This document shows positions 45,858 to 57,100 of a DNA stretch of 64,000 bases, one piece after another (the first letter of the stretch is position 1; each line of letters opens with the position of its first letter). This DNA comes from an uncultured Bacillota bacterium. GTDB lineage: Bacteria > Bacillota > Clostridia > Oscillospirales > Oscillospiraceae. Made by a program: the position numbers and the translations under genes. Below the pieces are notes generated by a model. That model worked only from the letters and a program-made list of their open reading frames with translations. It was not told the origin of the DNA and did not search any database. The DNA lies in contig CAMTMZ010000001.1 of NCBI GenBank assembly GCA_947073765.1, positions 1-64,000 on the forward strand, written 5' to 3'.

Positions 45858-47201
45858 ATGAATAACTATGCGGCCCGCGTGTTGGAGCGGCTCCGGCAGA
45901 AGTACCCCGGCGAGGCGGAGTACCTCCAATCCGTTCAGACCTGGCTGGAGATGATTGATCCCGCTCTGGACGACCCCCGCTACGAGAAGCTGGACCTGCT
46001 TACCCGCATGGTAGAGCCGGAGCGGATGGTTACCTTTTTAGTGCCCTGGGTAGACGACCGGGGGAACGCGCACACCAGTCACGGCTACCGGGTGCAGTTT
46101 AACAGCGCCATCGGCCCCTACAAAGGGGGCCTGCGGTTCCATCCCTCGGTGAACACCAGCGTGGTAAAGTTTTTGGGCTTTGAACAGACCTACAAAAATG
46201 CCCTCACCGGCCTGCCCATCGGGGGGGCCTCCGGCGGGGCGGACTTTGACCCCAGAGGGAAGAGCGACAGGGAGATCATGCGGTTCTGCCAGTCCTTTAT
46301 GAACTCTCTGTACCGCTATATCGGTGCGGACACCGATGTCCCCGCCGGCGACATGGGCGTGGGGGCCAGAGAGATCGGCTACCTGTACGGACAATACAAG
46401 CGGCTGCTGGGCAAGGCGGAGAGCTCCGCCCTCACCGGCAAGGGCCTGACCTACGGCGGCAGCAAGGTCCGCCTGGAGGCCGCCGGGTCCGGTACCGTCT
46501 ATTTCCTGGCCCGGATGCTGGAGAGCAAAGGCGATACCCTGCAGGGCAAGACCATCGCCGTATCTGGTTTTGGAAACATGTCCTGGGGTGTGTGCCGCAA
46601 GGCTGCAGAGCTGGGGGCCAAGGTGGTCACCCTCTCCGGCCCCGACGGATGCGTCTATGACCCTGACGGGGTCGCTTCCCAAGAGAAGCTGGACTTCCTG
46701 CTGGAGATGCGTGAGGATGGCAAGGACAAGGTCTCCGCCTACGCCCGCAGATTTGGGGTTGAATTTTTCCCGGGAAAGAAGCCTTGGGAGATCAAAACCG
46801 ACATTGTGATCCCTTGTGCCACCCAGAACGAGTTGGACGTGGAGGATGCCATCTGCATTCTGGCCAACGATGTACACTACTATGTGGAGGGGGCCAATAT
46901 GCCCGCTACCGCCGAGGCGCTGAAGCTGCTACGGCTCAGCCCCAAGATCCTCACGGCAGGAGCCAAAGCCTCCGGCTCCGGCGGCGTGGCGGTGTCCGCC
47001 TTGGAGATGGCACAAAACTCGATCCGCTACAATTGGACCCGGGCCGAGGTGGACGACAAGCTGCGCCAGATTATGGGCTCTATTTATGACGCCTCCGCCG
47101 CCGCGGCCAAGGAATATGGCCTGGGGGATGATCTCATCGCCGGCAACGACATCGCCGCCTTCAAGAAGATTTCTGAGGCTATGATCGCCCAGGGTCTGTA
47201 A
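45858..47201 (+). CDS. Glutamate dehydrogenase paralogue with Ser at catalytic Lys125
   Basis: A 447-residue protein, clearly homologous to the upstream GDH along its whole length. By Clostridium symbiosum numbering, which matches its own, Lys89 (GPYKGGL), Lys113 (QTYKNAL) and Asp165 (DVPAGDMGVG) are kept. The catalytic Lys125 is Ser: GGASGGADFDP against [11 protein letters not shown] in the partner (codon TCC at 46230-46232). The dinucleotide motif is also altered (SGFGNMSWGV). The frame is intact and otherwise conserved, so it is not a decayed pseudogene. It may be an inactive regulatory subunit forming mixed hexamers with the first GDH, or an enzyme with a changed reaction. It starts 12 bp after gdhA behind AAGGAGGG. 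Confidence 0.9.
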   Translation: MNNYAARVLERLRQKYPGEAEYLQSVQTWLEMIDPALDDPRYEKLDLLTRMVEPERMVTFLVPWVDDRGNAHTSHGYRVQFNSAIGPYKGGLRFHPSVNTSVVKFLGFEQTYKNALTGLPIGGASGGADFDPRGKSDREIMRFCQSFMNSLYRYIGADTDVPAGDMGVGAREIGYLYGQYKRLLGKAESSALTGKGLTYGGSKVRLEAAGSGTVYFLARMLESKGDTLQGKTIAVSGFGNMSWGVCRKAAELGAKVVTLSGPDGCVYDPDGVASQEKLDFLLEMREDGKDKVSAYARRFGVEFFPGKKPWEIKTDIVIPCATQNELDVEDAICILANDVHYYVEGANMPATAEALKLLRLSPKILTAGAKASGSGGVAVSALEMAQNSIRYNWTRAEVDDKLRQIMGSIYDASAAAAKEYGLGDDLIAGNDIAAFKKISEAMIAQGL

Positions 47202-47212
47202 GTAAATTTTAA

Positions 47213-47241
47213 GGGACGCGCCTTGCGGCGCGCCCTTTCTT
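47213..47241 (+). terminator. Terminator after tandem GDH genes
   Basis: GGG-A-CGCGCC pairs with GGCGCGCCC (one bulged A) around TTGC, followed by TTTCTTTG. Confidence 0.65.
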
Positions 47242-47243
47242 TG

Positions 47244-47272
47244 TTGCTATTTACGCCGGAATCCTGTATAAT
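47244..47272 (+). promoter_or_regulatory. Sigma-A promoter for gamma-glutamyltransferase gene
   Basis: TTGCTA at 47244-47249, 17-nt spacer, TATAAT at 47267-47272. Confidence 0.65.
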
Positions 47273-47307
47273 AGTCCTCAAGAGACAATAAAAAGGAGCT
47301 GACTGTA

Positions 47308-48936
47308 ATGCCCAGGTATAATCCTTGCCAGTATACATATTCCTCACGCCGAAATGTGGTCTACGCCAAAAACGGTATGGTATGCACCTCGGTGCCCCTG
47401 GGGGCCCAGGTGGGCCTGGAGGTGCTGAAGGCCGGCGGCAACGCCATGGACGCCGCTGTGGCTGTGGCGGCGGGAATGCCCCTGTTTGAACCTACCGGCA
47501 ACGGCCTGGGCTCTGACGCCTTTGCCTTGGTGTGGGTGGAGAAGGAGAAAAAGCTCTACGGACTCAACGCCAGCGGTGTGGCCCCGGCGGCGCTGAACGC
47601 CCAGACTGTCCGGAGCCTGGGTTATGACCAAATGCCCAAAGAAGGCTGGATTCCCACCATGGTTCCAGGGGCGCCCGCCGGCTGGGCGGAGCTGCACCGC
47701 CGGTTTGGGACAAAGCCGCTGGAGGAGCTGTTTGCCCCGGCCATCTTCTATGCCAGGGAGGGCGTGCCTGTCCCCGTCAATGTGGCCAGGCAGTGGGCCA
47801 AGGACTCCCGAAGAATCCAAAAATCGATGGAGGCAAATCCCGCACCCCACGCCTACTGGTGGAAAGCCTTTATGAAGAGGGACGGATCTCCCTACGCCGC
47901 CGGAGACCTGTTCCGCTGGGAGGAGTACGCTGCCACCTTGGAAGAACTGGCCGTCACCGGCTGTGAGAGCTACTACCGTGGGGCGCTGATGGAAAAAATA
48001 GTGGCGTTCAGCCGTGAAACCGGAGGATTTTTTACAGAGGAGGATTTTTGCGGCTACCGTCCTCAGTGGGTGGAGCCCATTTCGGCCAATTACCGGGGTT
48101 ACACCGTCTGTGAGATCCCCCCAAATGGCCACGGAATTACGGTCCTCATGGCGCTGAACATCCTCAACGGATTGGAATTGTCCCCGGAGCGGGAGAACGC
48201 GGATATCTACCACAAGATGATGGAGGCCATCAAGCTGGCCTTTGCCGACACCAAGACCTATGTGGCCGATCCCCGGTATATGAAGACGAAGGTAGAAGAT
48301 CTGCTGTCAGAGGAGTATGCCGCCCGCCGGCGAGCTCTTATTTCGGATTGTGCACTGACTCCTGAGGCGGGCGATCCCTCCTGCGGGGGAACAATATACC
48401 TGTGTACCGCTGACGGTGAGGGAAATATGGTGTCTTGGATTCAGAGTAATTACACCACCTTCGGCGCGGGGGTGGCTGTTCCGGGAACGGGAATCTCCTT
48501 CCAGAACCGGGGGGCCAACTTCTCTTTGGACGAGAGCAGCGACAACTGTCTGGCTGGGGGAAAAAAGTCCTATCATACCATCATTCCCGGCTTCCTGCTG
48601 AAGGACGGGGAAGCGGTGGGCCCCTTCGGGGTGATGGGGGCCTTCATGCAGCCTCAGGGGCACGTTCAGGTGCTGATGAATACCATTGACTACCATATGA
48701 ACCCCCAGCAGGCCTTAGACGCCCCCCGCGCGCAGTGGATTGGGGGCAAGCATATCCAGCTGGAGCGGGAGGTTTCACCTGAGATTGCCGAGACACTGGC
48801 CGCCATGGGACACGAGGTGGAAGTCATCGACGACCCCATTAATATGGGCCGTGGGCAGATTATCTGGCGGACGGAGAACGGCCTGCTCATCGGCGGCACC
48901 GAATCCCGGTGTGACGGGACTGTGGCGGTGTGGTGA
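47308..48936 (+). CDS. Gamma-glutamyltransferase family protein
   Basis: A 542-residue Ntn-hydrolase of the GGT family, which transfers or hydrolyses gamma-glutamyl groups such as that of glutathione. The N-terminal signature (GLEVLKAGGNAMDAAVAVA) and the C-terminal small-subunit features (NRGANFSLD, and QGHVQVLMNTIDY) are present. The expected autoprocessing Thr is Thr362 in CGGTIYLCTADGEGN, although the usual T-T-H or T-S-H context is replaced by G-T-I-Y. There is no signal peptide, so it is predicted to be cytoplasmic, unlike classical exported GGTs. It follows two GDH genes, which suggests a glutamate-related role. The substrate is uncertain. Confidence 0.85.
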   Translation: MPRYNPCQYTYSSRRNVVYAKNGMVCTSVPLGAQVGLEVLKAGGNAMDAAVAVAAGMPLFEPTGNGLGSDAFALVWVEKEKKLYGLNASGVAPAALNAQTVRSLGYDQMPKEGWIPTMVPGAPAGWAELHRRFGTKPLEELFAPAIFYAREGVPVPVNVARQWAKDSRRIQKSMEANPAPHAYWWKAFMKRDGSPYAAGDLFRWEEYAATLEELAVTGCESYYRGALMEKIVAFSRETGGFFTEEDFCGYRPQWVEPISANYRGYTVCEIPPNGHGITVLMALNILNGLELSPERENADIYHKMMEAIKLAFADTKTYVADPRYMKTKVEDLLSEEYAARRRALISDCALTPEAGDPSCGGTIYLCTADGEGNMVSWIQSNYTTFGAGVAVPGTGISFQNRGANFSLDESSDNCLAGGKKSYHTIIPGFLLKDGEAVGPFGVMGAFMQPQGHVQVLMNTIDYHMNPQQALDAPRAQWIGGKHIQLEREVSPEIAETLAAMGHEVEVIDDPINMGRGQIIWRTENGLLIGGTESRCDGTVAVW

Positions 48937-48945
48937 CTGCCGCCG

Positions 48946-48974
48946 TTGTGCTTTCTCCAATTTTGCGGTATACT
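48946..48974 (+). promoter_or_regulatory. Sigma-A-like promoter for glpK
   Basis: TTGTGC at 48946-48951, 17-nt spacer, TATACT at 48969-48974, 29 bp before the start codon. Confidence 0.6.
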
Positions 48975-49002
48975 GTAGGAGAAGAAAGAAGAGGGGAACG
49001 CT

Positions 49003-50487
49003 ATGGAAAAGCGATACATTGCTGCGCTGGACCAGGGGACGACCAGCAGCCGCTGCATTCTCTTTGACCGGGAACAGAATATTGTCAGCGTGGCTCAGAA
49101 GGAGTTTACCCAGTTTTATCCCAGGCCCGGCTGGGTGGAGCACGACCCTATGGAGATTTGGTCCAGCCAGTACGGTGTGCTAATGGAGGCGCTGGCCCAG
49201 AGCGGAGTGGACATCCGGGAGCTGGCCGGTATTGGTATCACAAATCAGCGGGAGACCACCATCATCTGGGACAGGGAGACCGGCAAGCCGGTGTACAACG
49301 CCATTGTGTGGCAGTGCCGCCGGACGGCAGGACTGTGCGAGGAGCTGAAGTCTGACCCGGGCTTTGTGGAGTATGTGAAGCACTGCACAGGCCTGCTTAT
49401 TGACGCCTACTTTTCTGCCACCAAGATCAAGTGGATTTTGGATCATGTCCCTGGAGCCCGGGAGGGGGCGGAGTCGGGCAGGCTCCTCTTTGGCACGGTG
49501 GACAGCTGGCTGATCTGGAAGCTCACAGGTGGGGCGGTCCACGTCACCGACTGTACCAACGCCAGCCGCACTATGCTGTATAATATCAGGGAACTGTGCT
49601 GGGACGAGACCATCTGCGGGCGGCTGGAGATCCCTATGGCTATGCTGCCCCAGGTACGCTCCTCCAGCGAGGTTTATGGCTATGTGAACATCCAGGGGGT
49701 GGAGGTGCCGATCGCGGGGATCGCCGGGGACCAGCAGGCCGCCCTGTTCGGCCAGACCTGCTTTGCGCCGGGAGAGGCAAAAAACACCTATGGCACCGGA
49801 TGTTTTCTGCTGATGAACACCGGGGAGAAGCCTTTTACCAGCAAAAATGGTCTGCTTACCACGATTGCTGTGAGCCTGAAGGGAAAAGTGTGGTACGCTT
49901 TGGAGGGCAGTATCTTTGTGGGCGGGGCGGTGGTGCAGTGGCTGCGGGACGAGCTGGGGCTCATCTCCGACTCCTCGGATACCGAATATTTTGCCCAAAA
50001 GGTGGAGGACACCGCCGGAGTCTATGTAGTGCCCGCCTTCACCGGACTGGGCGCGCCCCACTGGGACATGAACGCTCGGGGGGCCATTTTAGGCCTGACC
50101 CGCGGTGCGGGCCGAAACCATGTGATCCGGGCGGCCCTGGAGTCCATCGCCTACCAGACCGCCGATGTCCTCCGGGCTATGGAGGAGGACACAGGGATCC
50201 CCCTGCTGGAGCTTCGGGTGGACGGAGGCGCCTCGGCCAACAACTTTCTGATGCAGTTCCAGGCGGATATTATAGACCGTCCTCTGCGCCGGCCCAGGGT
50301 TCGGGAGACTACCGCTCTGGGGGCCGCCTATCTGGCCGGGCTGGCGACCGGGGTTTGGAAAAGCCTGGACGATATCCAGGGCAGCTGGACGCTGGGCCGG
50401 CTCTATGAGCCCGCAATGGCGGCGGACCGTCGGGAGATGCTGCTGACCGGGTGGCACGACGCGGTGGACAGGGTGAGGAGTAAATAA
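49003..50487 (+). CDS. glpK: Glycerol kinase
   Basis: A 494-residue FGGY-family kinase making glycerol 3-phosphate. The N-terminal phosphate loop is [13 protein letters not shown]. The catalytic Asp region ([12 protein letters not shown]) and the C-terminal ATP-binding [19 protein letters not shown] are visible. In low-GC Firmicutes such as Enterococcus and Bacillus a loop containing DYHF(F/Y)G carries the His phosphorylated by HPr. Here the same place (about residues 226-232) reads YVNIQG with no His and is shorter, so PTS control of this type is probably absent. The ATG follows GAGGGGAA. The next gene starts one base after the stop. Confidence 0.95.
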   Translation: MEKRYIAALDQGTTSSRCILFDREQNIVSVAQKEFTQFYPRPGWVEHDPMEIWSSQYGVLMEALAQSGVDIRELAGIGITNQRETTIIWDRETGKPVYNAIVWQCRRTAGLCEELKSDPGFVEYVKHCTGLLIDAYFSATKIKWILDHVPGAREGAESGRLLFGTVDSWLIWKLTGGAVHVTDCTNASRTMLYNIRELCWDETICGRLEIPMAMLPQVRSSSEVYGYVNIQGVEVPIAGIAGDQQAALFGQTCFAPGEAKNTYGTGCFLLMNTGEKPFTSKNGLLTTIAVSLKGKVWYALEGSIFVGGAVVQWLRDELGLISDSSDTEYFAQKVEDTAGVYVVPAFTGLGAPHWDMNARGAILGLTRGAGRNHVIRAALESIAYQTADVLRAMEEDTGIPLLELRVDGGASANNFLMQFQADIIDRPLRRPRVRETTALGAAYLAGLATGVWKSLDDIQGSWTLGRLYEPAMAADRREMLLTGWHDAVDRVRSK

Positions 50488-50488
50488 C

Positions 50489-51103
50489 ATGGTACAAGAG
50501 ACAAAGCGGTTTTTGTCCTATATCTGCCCCAACTGCATGCAGTCGGTGATTGTGGAGCGGGACCTGTTTTCTTTGGCGGCGGCCCCGGCCCGCATCAAAT
50601 GCCCCTGCGGCAAGTCGGAGCTGGGGTTGGAGTTCCTCCCCAGCCGGGTCAGGATGAGGGTGCCCTGTCTATTCTGTGGACGGGAGCACACGGTGTCATG
50701 CTCATCCCACGCCTTTATCCGGGAAAGGGCTCTGGCCTTTTCCTGTGCGGCTTCCGGACTGGACTGCTGCTATGTGGGGGAGGAGGGGCCGGTTTACGCC
50801 GCCACCGCCCGGCTGGAACAGGCGGTGGACAAGCTGGGGGAGGATACAGCCCAACAGGGGACCTTTCTGGATGAAATTGTCATGGAGGAGATCCTCTCGG
50901 AACTGAAGGATATCGCCGCCCGGGGGGGCGTCTCCTGTACCTGCGGCAGCAAAAGGTGGGGCTTTGATGTGAATTTCAGCTCGGTAGACCTGTACTGTGA
51001 GGACTGCGGCGGCAAATACCGCATCCCCGCCGCCACCGCTGACGACATTGATGATCTGTGCTGTAAAACATCTATTTTGATTCGAGGTAAGGAACAACAA
51101 TGA
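50489..51103 (+). CDS. Uncharacterised cysteine-rich (zinc-ribbon) protein
   Basis: A 204-residue soluble protein with five CxxC-type pairs: CPNC near residue 13, CPCG near 37, CLFC near 56, CTCG near 151 and CEDC near 170. It probably holds at least two zinc ribbons, one at each end of an Ala/Leu-rich middle. I know no function for it. It is wedged between glpK (1-bp gap) and an acyl-ACP thioesterase (4-nt overlap), so the three are almost certainly co-translated; a link to lipid or glycerol metabolism is only inference. The ribosome site is weak (GTGAGGAG inside the glpK end). Confidence 0.65.
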   Translation: MVQETKRFLSYICPNCMQSVIVERDLFSLAAAPARIKCPCGKSELGLEFLPSRVRMRVPCLFCGREHTVSCSSHAFIRERALAFSCAASGLDCCYVGEEGPVYAATARLEQAVDKLGEDTAQQGTFLDEIVMEEILSELKDIAARGGVSCTCGSKRWGFDVNFSSVDLYCEDCGGKYRIPAATADDIDDLCCKTSILIRGKEQQ

Positions 51104-51843
51104 GCACATTTTTTGAGCATGAAATTCGCTTAAACGGCCTGGATGTGGACGGACGGGGCCAGTGTAAGGCATCCGCTCTGCTGAACCATCTGCAAAACGC
51201 CGCTACCCTGGCGGCGGAGGACGGGGGATTTTCCCGGGAAACTCTTGTGGAGCGGTACGGGGCTTTCTGGATGCTGGCCCGGTCATGGTACCGGCTCTCC
51301 CGGCCCCTGGGGTATGAGGACAAGCTCACAATCCGTACTTGGCACCGGGGAGGCAAGGGGGCCGTCATGTACCGGGATTATGATATCCTGGCCAACGGCC
51401 AGCCAGTGGGGGAGTCGGTGTCCGCCTGGGTGCTGGCCAGCTTGGACAGCCACAAGCTGGTGCGGCTGAGCGCCATCCCTGAGCTGGAGGGTACTGGCGG
51501 GGGGGCCCTGTGCAAGACTATGACCTTGGCTAAGCTCCGTCAGCCCGGTGATCTGCGGGAGGCGGAACGCCGCCCCATGCGGTACAGCGACTCCGATTTG
51601 AACGGCCATGTGAACAATACCCGCTACGCCGACTTTGCCTGCGACGCTGTGGGAATGGAGAATCTTCCCCAGGACCGCTACCTGGCTGAACTGCGTATCG
51701 GCTACCTGGCTGAGTGCCGCCCCGGCGAGGTGCTGTCCATCCAGACCAGCGGCCTTGGGGACAGCCGGTTCGTCCGAGGAGTGGACCTGGAGGGCAAGCC
51801 CCGGTTTGAGTCTGCTCTGTTTTTCGGAGAGACACCGTTTTAA
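51100..51843 (+). CDS. Acyl-ACP thioesterase
   Basis: A 247-residue double hot-dog thioesterase (FatA/FatB-like bacterial family) that releases fatty acid from acyl-ACP. The N-terminal hot-dog has ALLNHLQNAATLAAED. The second carries the active-site-like DLNGHVNNTRYADF, with the conserved Asn and His. Its start overlaps the zinc-ribbon gene by 4 nt. Chain-length specificity cannot be read. Confidence 0.88.
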   Translation: MSTFFEHEIRLNGLDVDGRGQCKASALLNHLQNAATLAAEDGGFSRETLVERYGAFWMLARSWYRLSRPLGYEDKLTIRTWHRGGKGAVMYRDYDILANGQPVGESVSAWVLASLDSHKLVRLSAIPELEGTGGGALCKTMTLAKLRQPGDLREAERRPMRYSDSDLNGHVNNTRYADFACDAVGMENLPQDRYLAELRIGYLAECRPGEVLSIQTSGLGDSRFVRGVDLEGKPRFESALFFGETPF

Positions 51844-51857
51844 TTCAGGAGATTGGC

Positions 51858-52120
51858 ATGACTTGTTTAATACACAAAGGTGGTGATTTTCTTCAAAAAT
51901 GGATGTGGAAGATTCTGCTGTGTTTAGGGTGCGTCCCGTTTTTGATCGCCGTTGGCTTCTGCCTCGTGACCTGCCTAACGGACAGCTGGTGGTCATTTTG
52001 GGACTGTCTCATTCTATATAGTTTTTTATATTGGCCAACGTATGTGATTGGAATTGTTTTGATTGTACTATCGGTTGTAAAAATCAGAAAGAAACATTTT
52101 ATTTCGGAGGAACATAATTT

Positions 52121-52124
<4 letters not shown>
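51858..52124 (+). CDS. Small two-span membrane protein, unknown
   Basis: An 88-residue protein with two hydrophobic segments (about residues 17-38 and 50-72) and a basic C-terminal tail (KIRKKH). A shorter version from ATG 51903 is possible, as AGGTGGTG precedes it. Base composition is clearly more AT-rich than the neighbouring thioesterase and guaB. It overlaps the DUF3795 gene by 4 nt, so both are probably one recent acquisition. No family recognised. Confidence 0.55.
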
Positions 52125-53999
<1,875 letters not shown>

Positions 54000-54005
54000 T
54001 TTTAA

Positions 54006-54040
54006 AACCGGCAGGGAGATACTCCCCGCCGGTTCTTTAT
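54006..54040 (+). terminator. Intrinsic terminator after guaB
   Basis: AACCGGC-A-GGGAG pairs with CTCCC-C-GCCGGTT around a 3-nt loop, followed by CTTTATTTTT. Confidence 0.85.
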
Positions 54041-54128
54041 TTTTGGCAGCCATATTTTTCCTGTGTGAACAAAAGGCTTGAGAGAAGGTCAGGGTAGCGG
54101 ACCGGGACTTTTCTTTTGAACAGAGCTG

Positions 54129-54137
54129 TGCTATACT
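54129..54137 (+). promoter_or_regulatory. Extended -10 promoter for addB operon
   Basis: TGC-TATACT fits the extended -10 pattern TGn-TATAAT; no good -35 lies 17 nt upstream. The start codon is 38 bp downstream. Confidence 0.4.
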
Positions 54138-54174
54138 GAAAGCTGATAATTTAGTGAGGTATGGGGGGCTGTTT

Positions 54175-57100
54175 ATGTTCAAGCTGCTGTTGGGGAGAGC
54201 TGGAACTGGAAAGACTACCGCTGTACTGAAGCGGTTGTGCCGGGCGGGAGCGGAGCGCCCCCAGGTGCTGTTGGTGCCGGAACAGCAGTCCCATGAGACG
54301 GAGCGGGCCCTGTGCACCGTAGGCGGGCCGCAGGTCAGCCTGTATGCCGAGGTGCTGTCCTTCAGCCGGCTGGCAAACCGTATATTTCAGACGGCGGGGG
54401 GACTGGGAGAAGAGGAGCTGGAGAGCGGCGGACGGCTGCTGCTGATGTATCGAGCGGTGCGGGGCGTGTCTCCAGCGCTGAAGGTATACGGCCAGCCCTC
54501 CAAGCGGCCTGCTTTCCTCAACTCACTGCTGGTGACGGTGGATGAGCTGAAGAGCTGCCGGGTAAGCTATGAGACCCTGATTCAGGCAGGAGAGGATTGC
54601 CCCGGCCCTGAGGGGGATAAGCTGCGGGACCTGGGGCTTATTTTCGGAGAGTATGAGGCTTTAGTTGCCCGGACAGCCCTGGATCCCCGAGACCGCCTTA
54701 CCCGGGCAGCGGACAAGCTGCGGGACAGCCATTGGGCCCAGGGAAAGGATATCTGGCTGGATGGTTTTACCGACTTTACGCCCCAGCAGAGAGAGCTTCT
54801 GGAGCTGCTGATGGCGCAGTCGGTGTCCATGACTGTTGCCTTGACATGCGACCACCTGGAGGACAACGAGGGGGGGACAGGTATCTTCTCTCCTGCCCGG
54901 CACACAGCCCAAACCCTGCTGCGGCTGGCCAGGGAGAGGGGCGTTGCCTGTGAGGTGGAACACCTTGTGCCTGGAGAGACAGGAAAAGCGGCGGCGCTGG
55001 TTTGGCTGGAGGAGGCACTTTTTGGAGCGTTCGGATGCCAGCCTGGGGTGTGTGAGGGGGCAGTGGAGCTGTTTCAAGCCGCTACTCCAAGGGGAGAGGT
55101 AGAGTGGACCGCCGGGCGTATTCTGCGAATGGTGCGGGAGGAGGGCTACCGCTTTCGAGACATCGGTGTGGCCGCCCGAAATTACGGTGCCTACCGGGAT
55201 ATTGTGGAGACGGTGTTCGGTCGGTACGGCGTGCCGGTGTTCTCCTCCGCTATGACAGATATTTTGGAGAAGCCGGTGCTGGCCCTGGTAACTGCCGCTT
55301 TGGATGCCACCGCGGGGGGCTACCGGTACGACGACGTGTTCCGTTATTTAAAGACCGGCCTGACAGGCCTGCTCCAGGAGGACACCGATCTGCTGGAAAA
55401 TTACGTATTAAAATGGGATATCCGGGGAAGCCGCTGGATCCAGGCCAAGGACTGGAGCTGGCACCCGAAGGGCTACGGCTTGAAGTGGACCCAGGAGGAC
55501 CGAGACCTGGTGGAGCGGGTGAATCGAACTCGCCGCCAGGTGACCGGGCCGTTGGAGGCACTGCGGAAAAATCCGGACAGGACCGGACGGGGGCAGGCGG
55601 TGGCCCTTTACACCTTTTTGGAGGAGATCGGCCTGCCGGATCGCTTAGAGGAGCGGATGGATCAGCTGGCCCGGTGGGGCCAGCTGGCGCTGGCAGAGGA
55701 GTATAGGCAGCTGTGGGACATCCTGTGCGGTGCGCTGGAGCAATGCGCCCGCCTGTTGGGAGAGGCGGCCATGGAGCTGGAAGAGTTCGCCCTGCTGTTT
55801 CGGCTGGTGTTGTCCCAGTATGATGTGGGATCCATCCCGGTTTCTCTGGACAGAGTGACGGCGGGAGAGACCACAAGGCAGACCGGGCACCGGGTGAAGG
55901 CGCTGTTTCTATTGGGAGCGGACGACGCATCCCTTCCTCAGGTGGGGACGGCGCCAGGACTGCTGTCTGACGGCGATCGGGCCCTGCTGGCCACCTATGG
56001 GTTGGAGCTGGGCCAGTCTCAGCGGGAGCTGCTCTACCGGGAGATGACCACAATCTATCAGATCTGTGCCCGGCCCAGCCAAAAGCTGGCGGTGACCTGG
56101 CCCGCCCAGGGGACAGGAGGGGAGGAGCGGCGCCCCAGTTTTCTGGTGGAGCGGCTGGGATTGCTGTTTTCCGATTTGAAGACGGTGTGGGAGGAGGATT
56201 TGAACGGTTCTTTCCGCCTGGAGGCGCCCTTACCTGCGCTGGAACAGGCGGGGCGGGACAAAAAGGCCCGCTGGGCGCTGGAACGCCTTGCCGTTTATGC
56301 CGACCAGGTGGCCCGGCTGGACAGGGCCGCCGCCTGGGAGCGGGGGAGACTGTCCCGGCAGACGGTGGATAGGCTGTATGGAAAGCGGGTGGCCATGTCC
56401 GCCTCCCGAATGGATCAATATAAGTCCTGTCACTTCTCATACTTTATGCGCTACGGCCTGGCGGCGGAGCCCCGCAAGCCGGCCGGCTTTACTGCGCCAG
56501 AGTACGGAACCTTTGTCCATTATGTGCTGGAGCGAGTGCTTCGGGATGAGATGTTTGCCCAGACGGTTCTCCCAGGTGTAACGGAGGGAGATGAGGCTCG
56601 AAGCAGAAAGCTGCGGCGGCTGACCCGGGAGGCAGTGGATAGCTATGTAGCCGAGGAATTGGGAGGACTAGAGGGTCAGAGTCCCAGGTTTCAGTACCTG
56701 TTCCGCCGGCTGCTGCGTACGGTGCAGGCGGTGGTGGACAACGTGGCGGAGGAGCTGCTCCACTCTCAGTTCAAACCCATCTCATTTGAACTGGGGTTTG
56801 GAAAGGACGGGGATTTGCCCCCCGTGGAGCTGACCTATGGGGGTGTGACGGTCAGTGTGACCGGCTTTGTGGACCGGGTGGACGGCTGGATTGACAAGGA
56901 GAGGCTCAACCTGCGGGTGGTGGACTACAAGACGGGCCGAAAGACCTTTGATCTTACTGAGGTGTGGAACGGCTTGGGTCTGCAGATGCTGCTCTACCTC
57001 TTTACCCTGGAGAAGAGAGGACAGGCTCTCTATGGATTGCCGGTAGAGGGGGCAGGGGTGCTCTATCTTCCGGCCCGGGAAGCGGTGATCCGGGCTGGAC

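Noticed and set aside
45858-47201. Second GDH as a pseudogene
   Set aside because: It is full-length, has a good ribosome site and keeps most active-site residues; only the Lys125 position is changed, which argues for retained but altered function.
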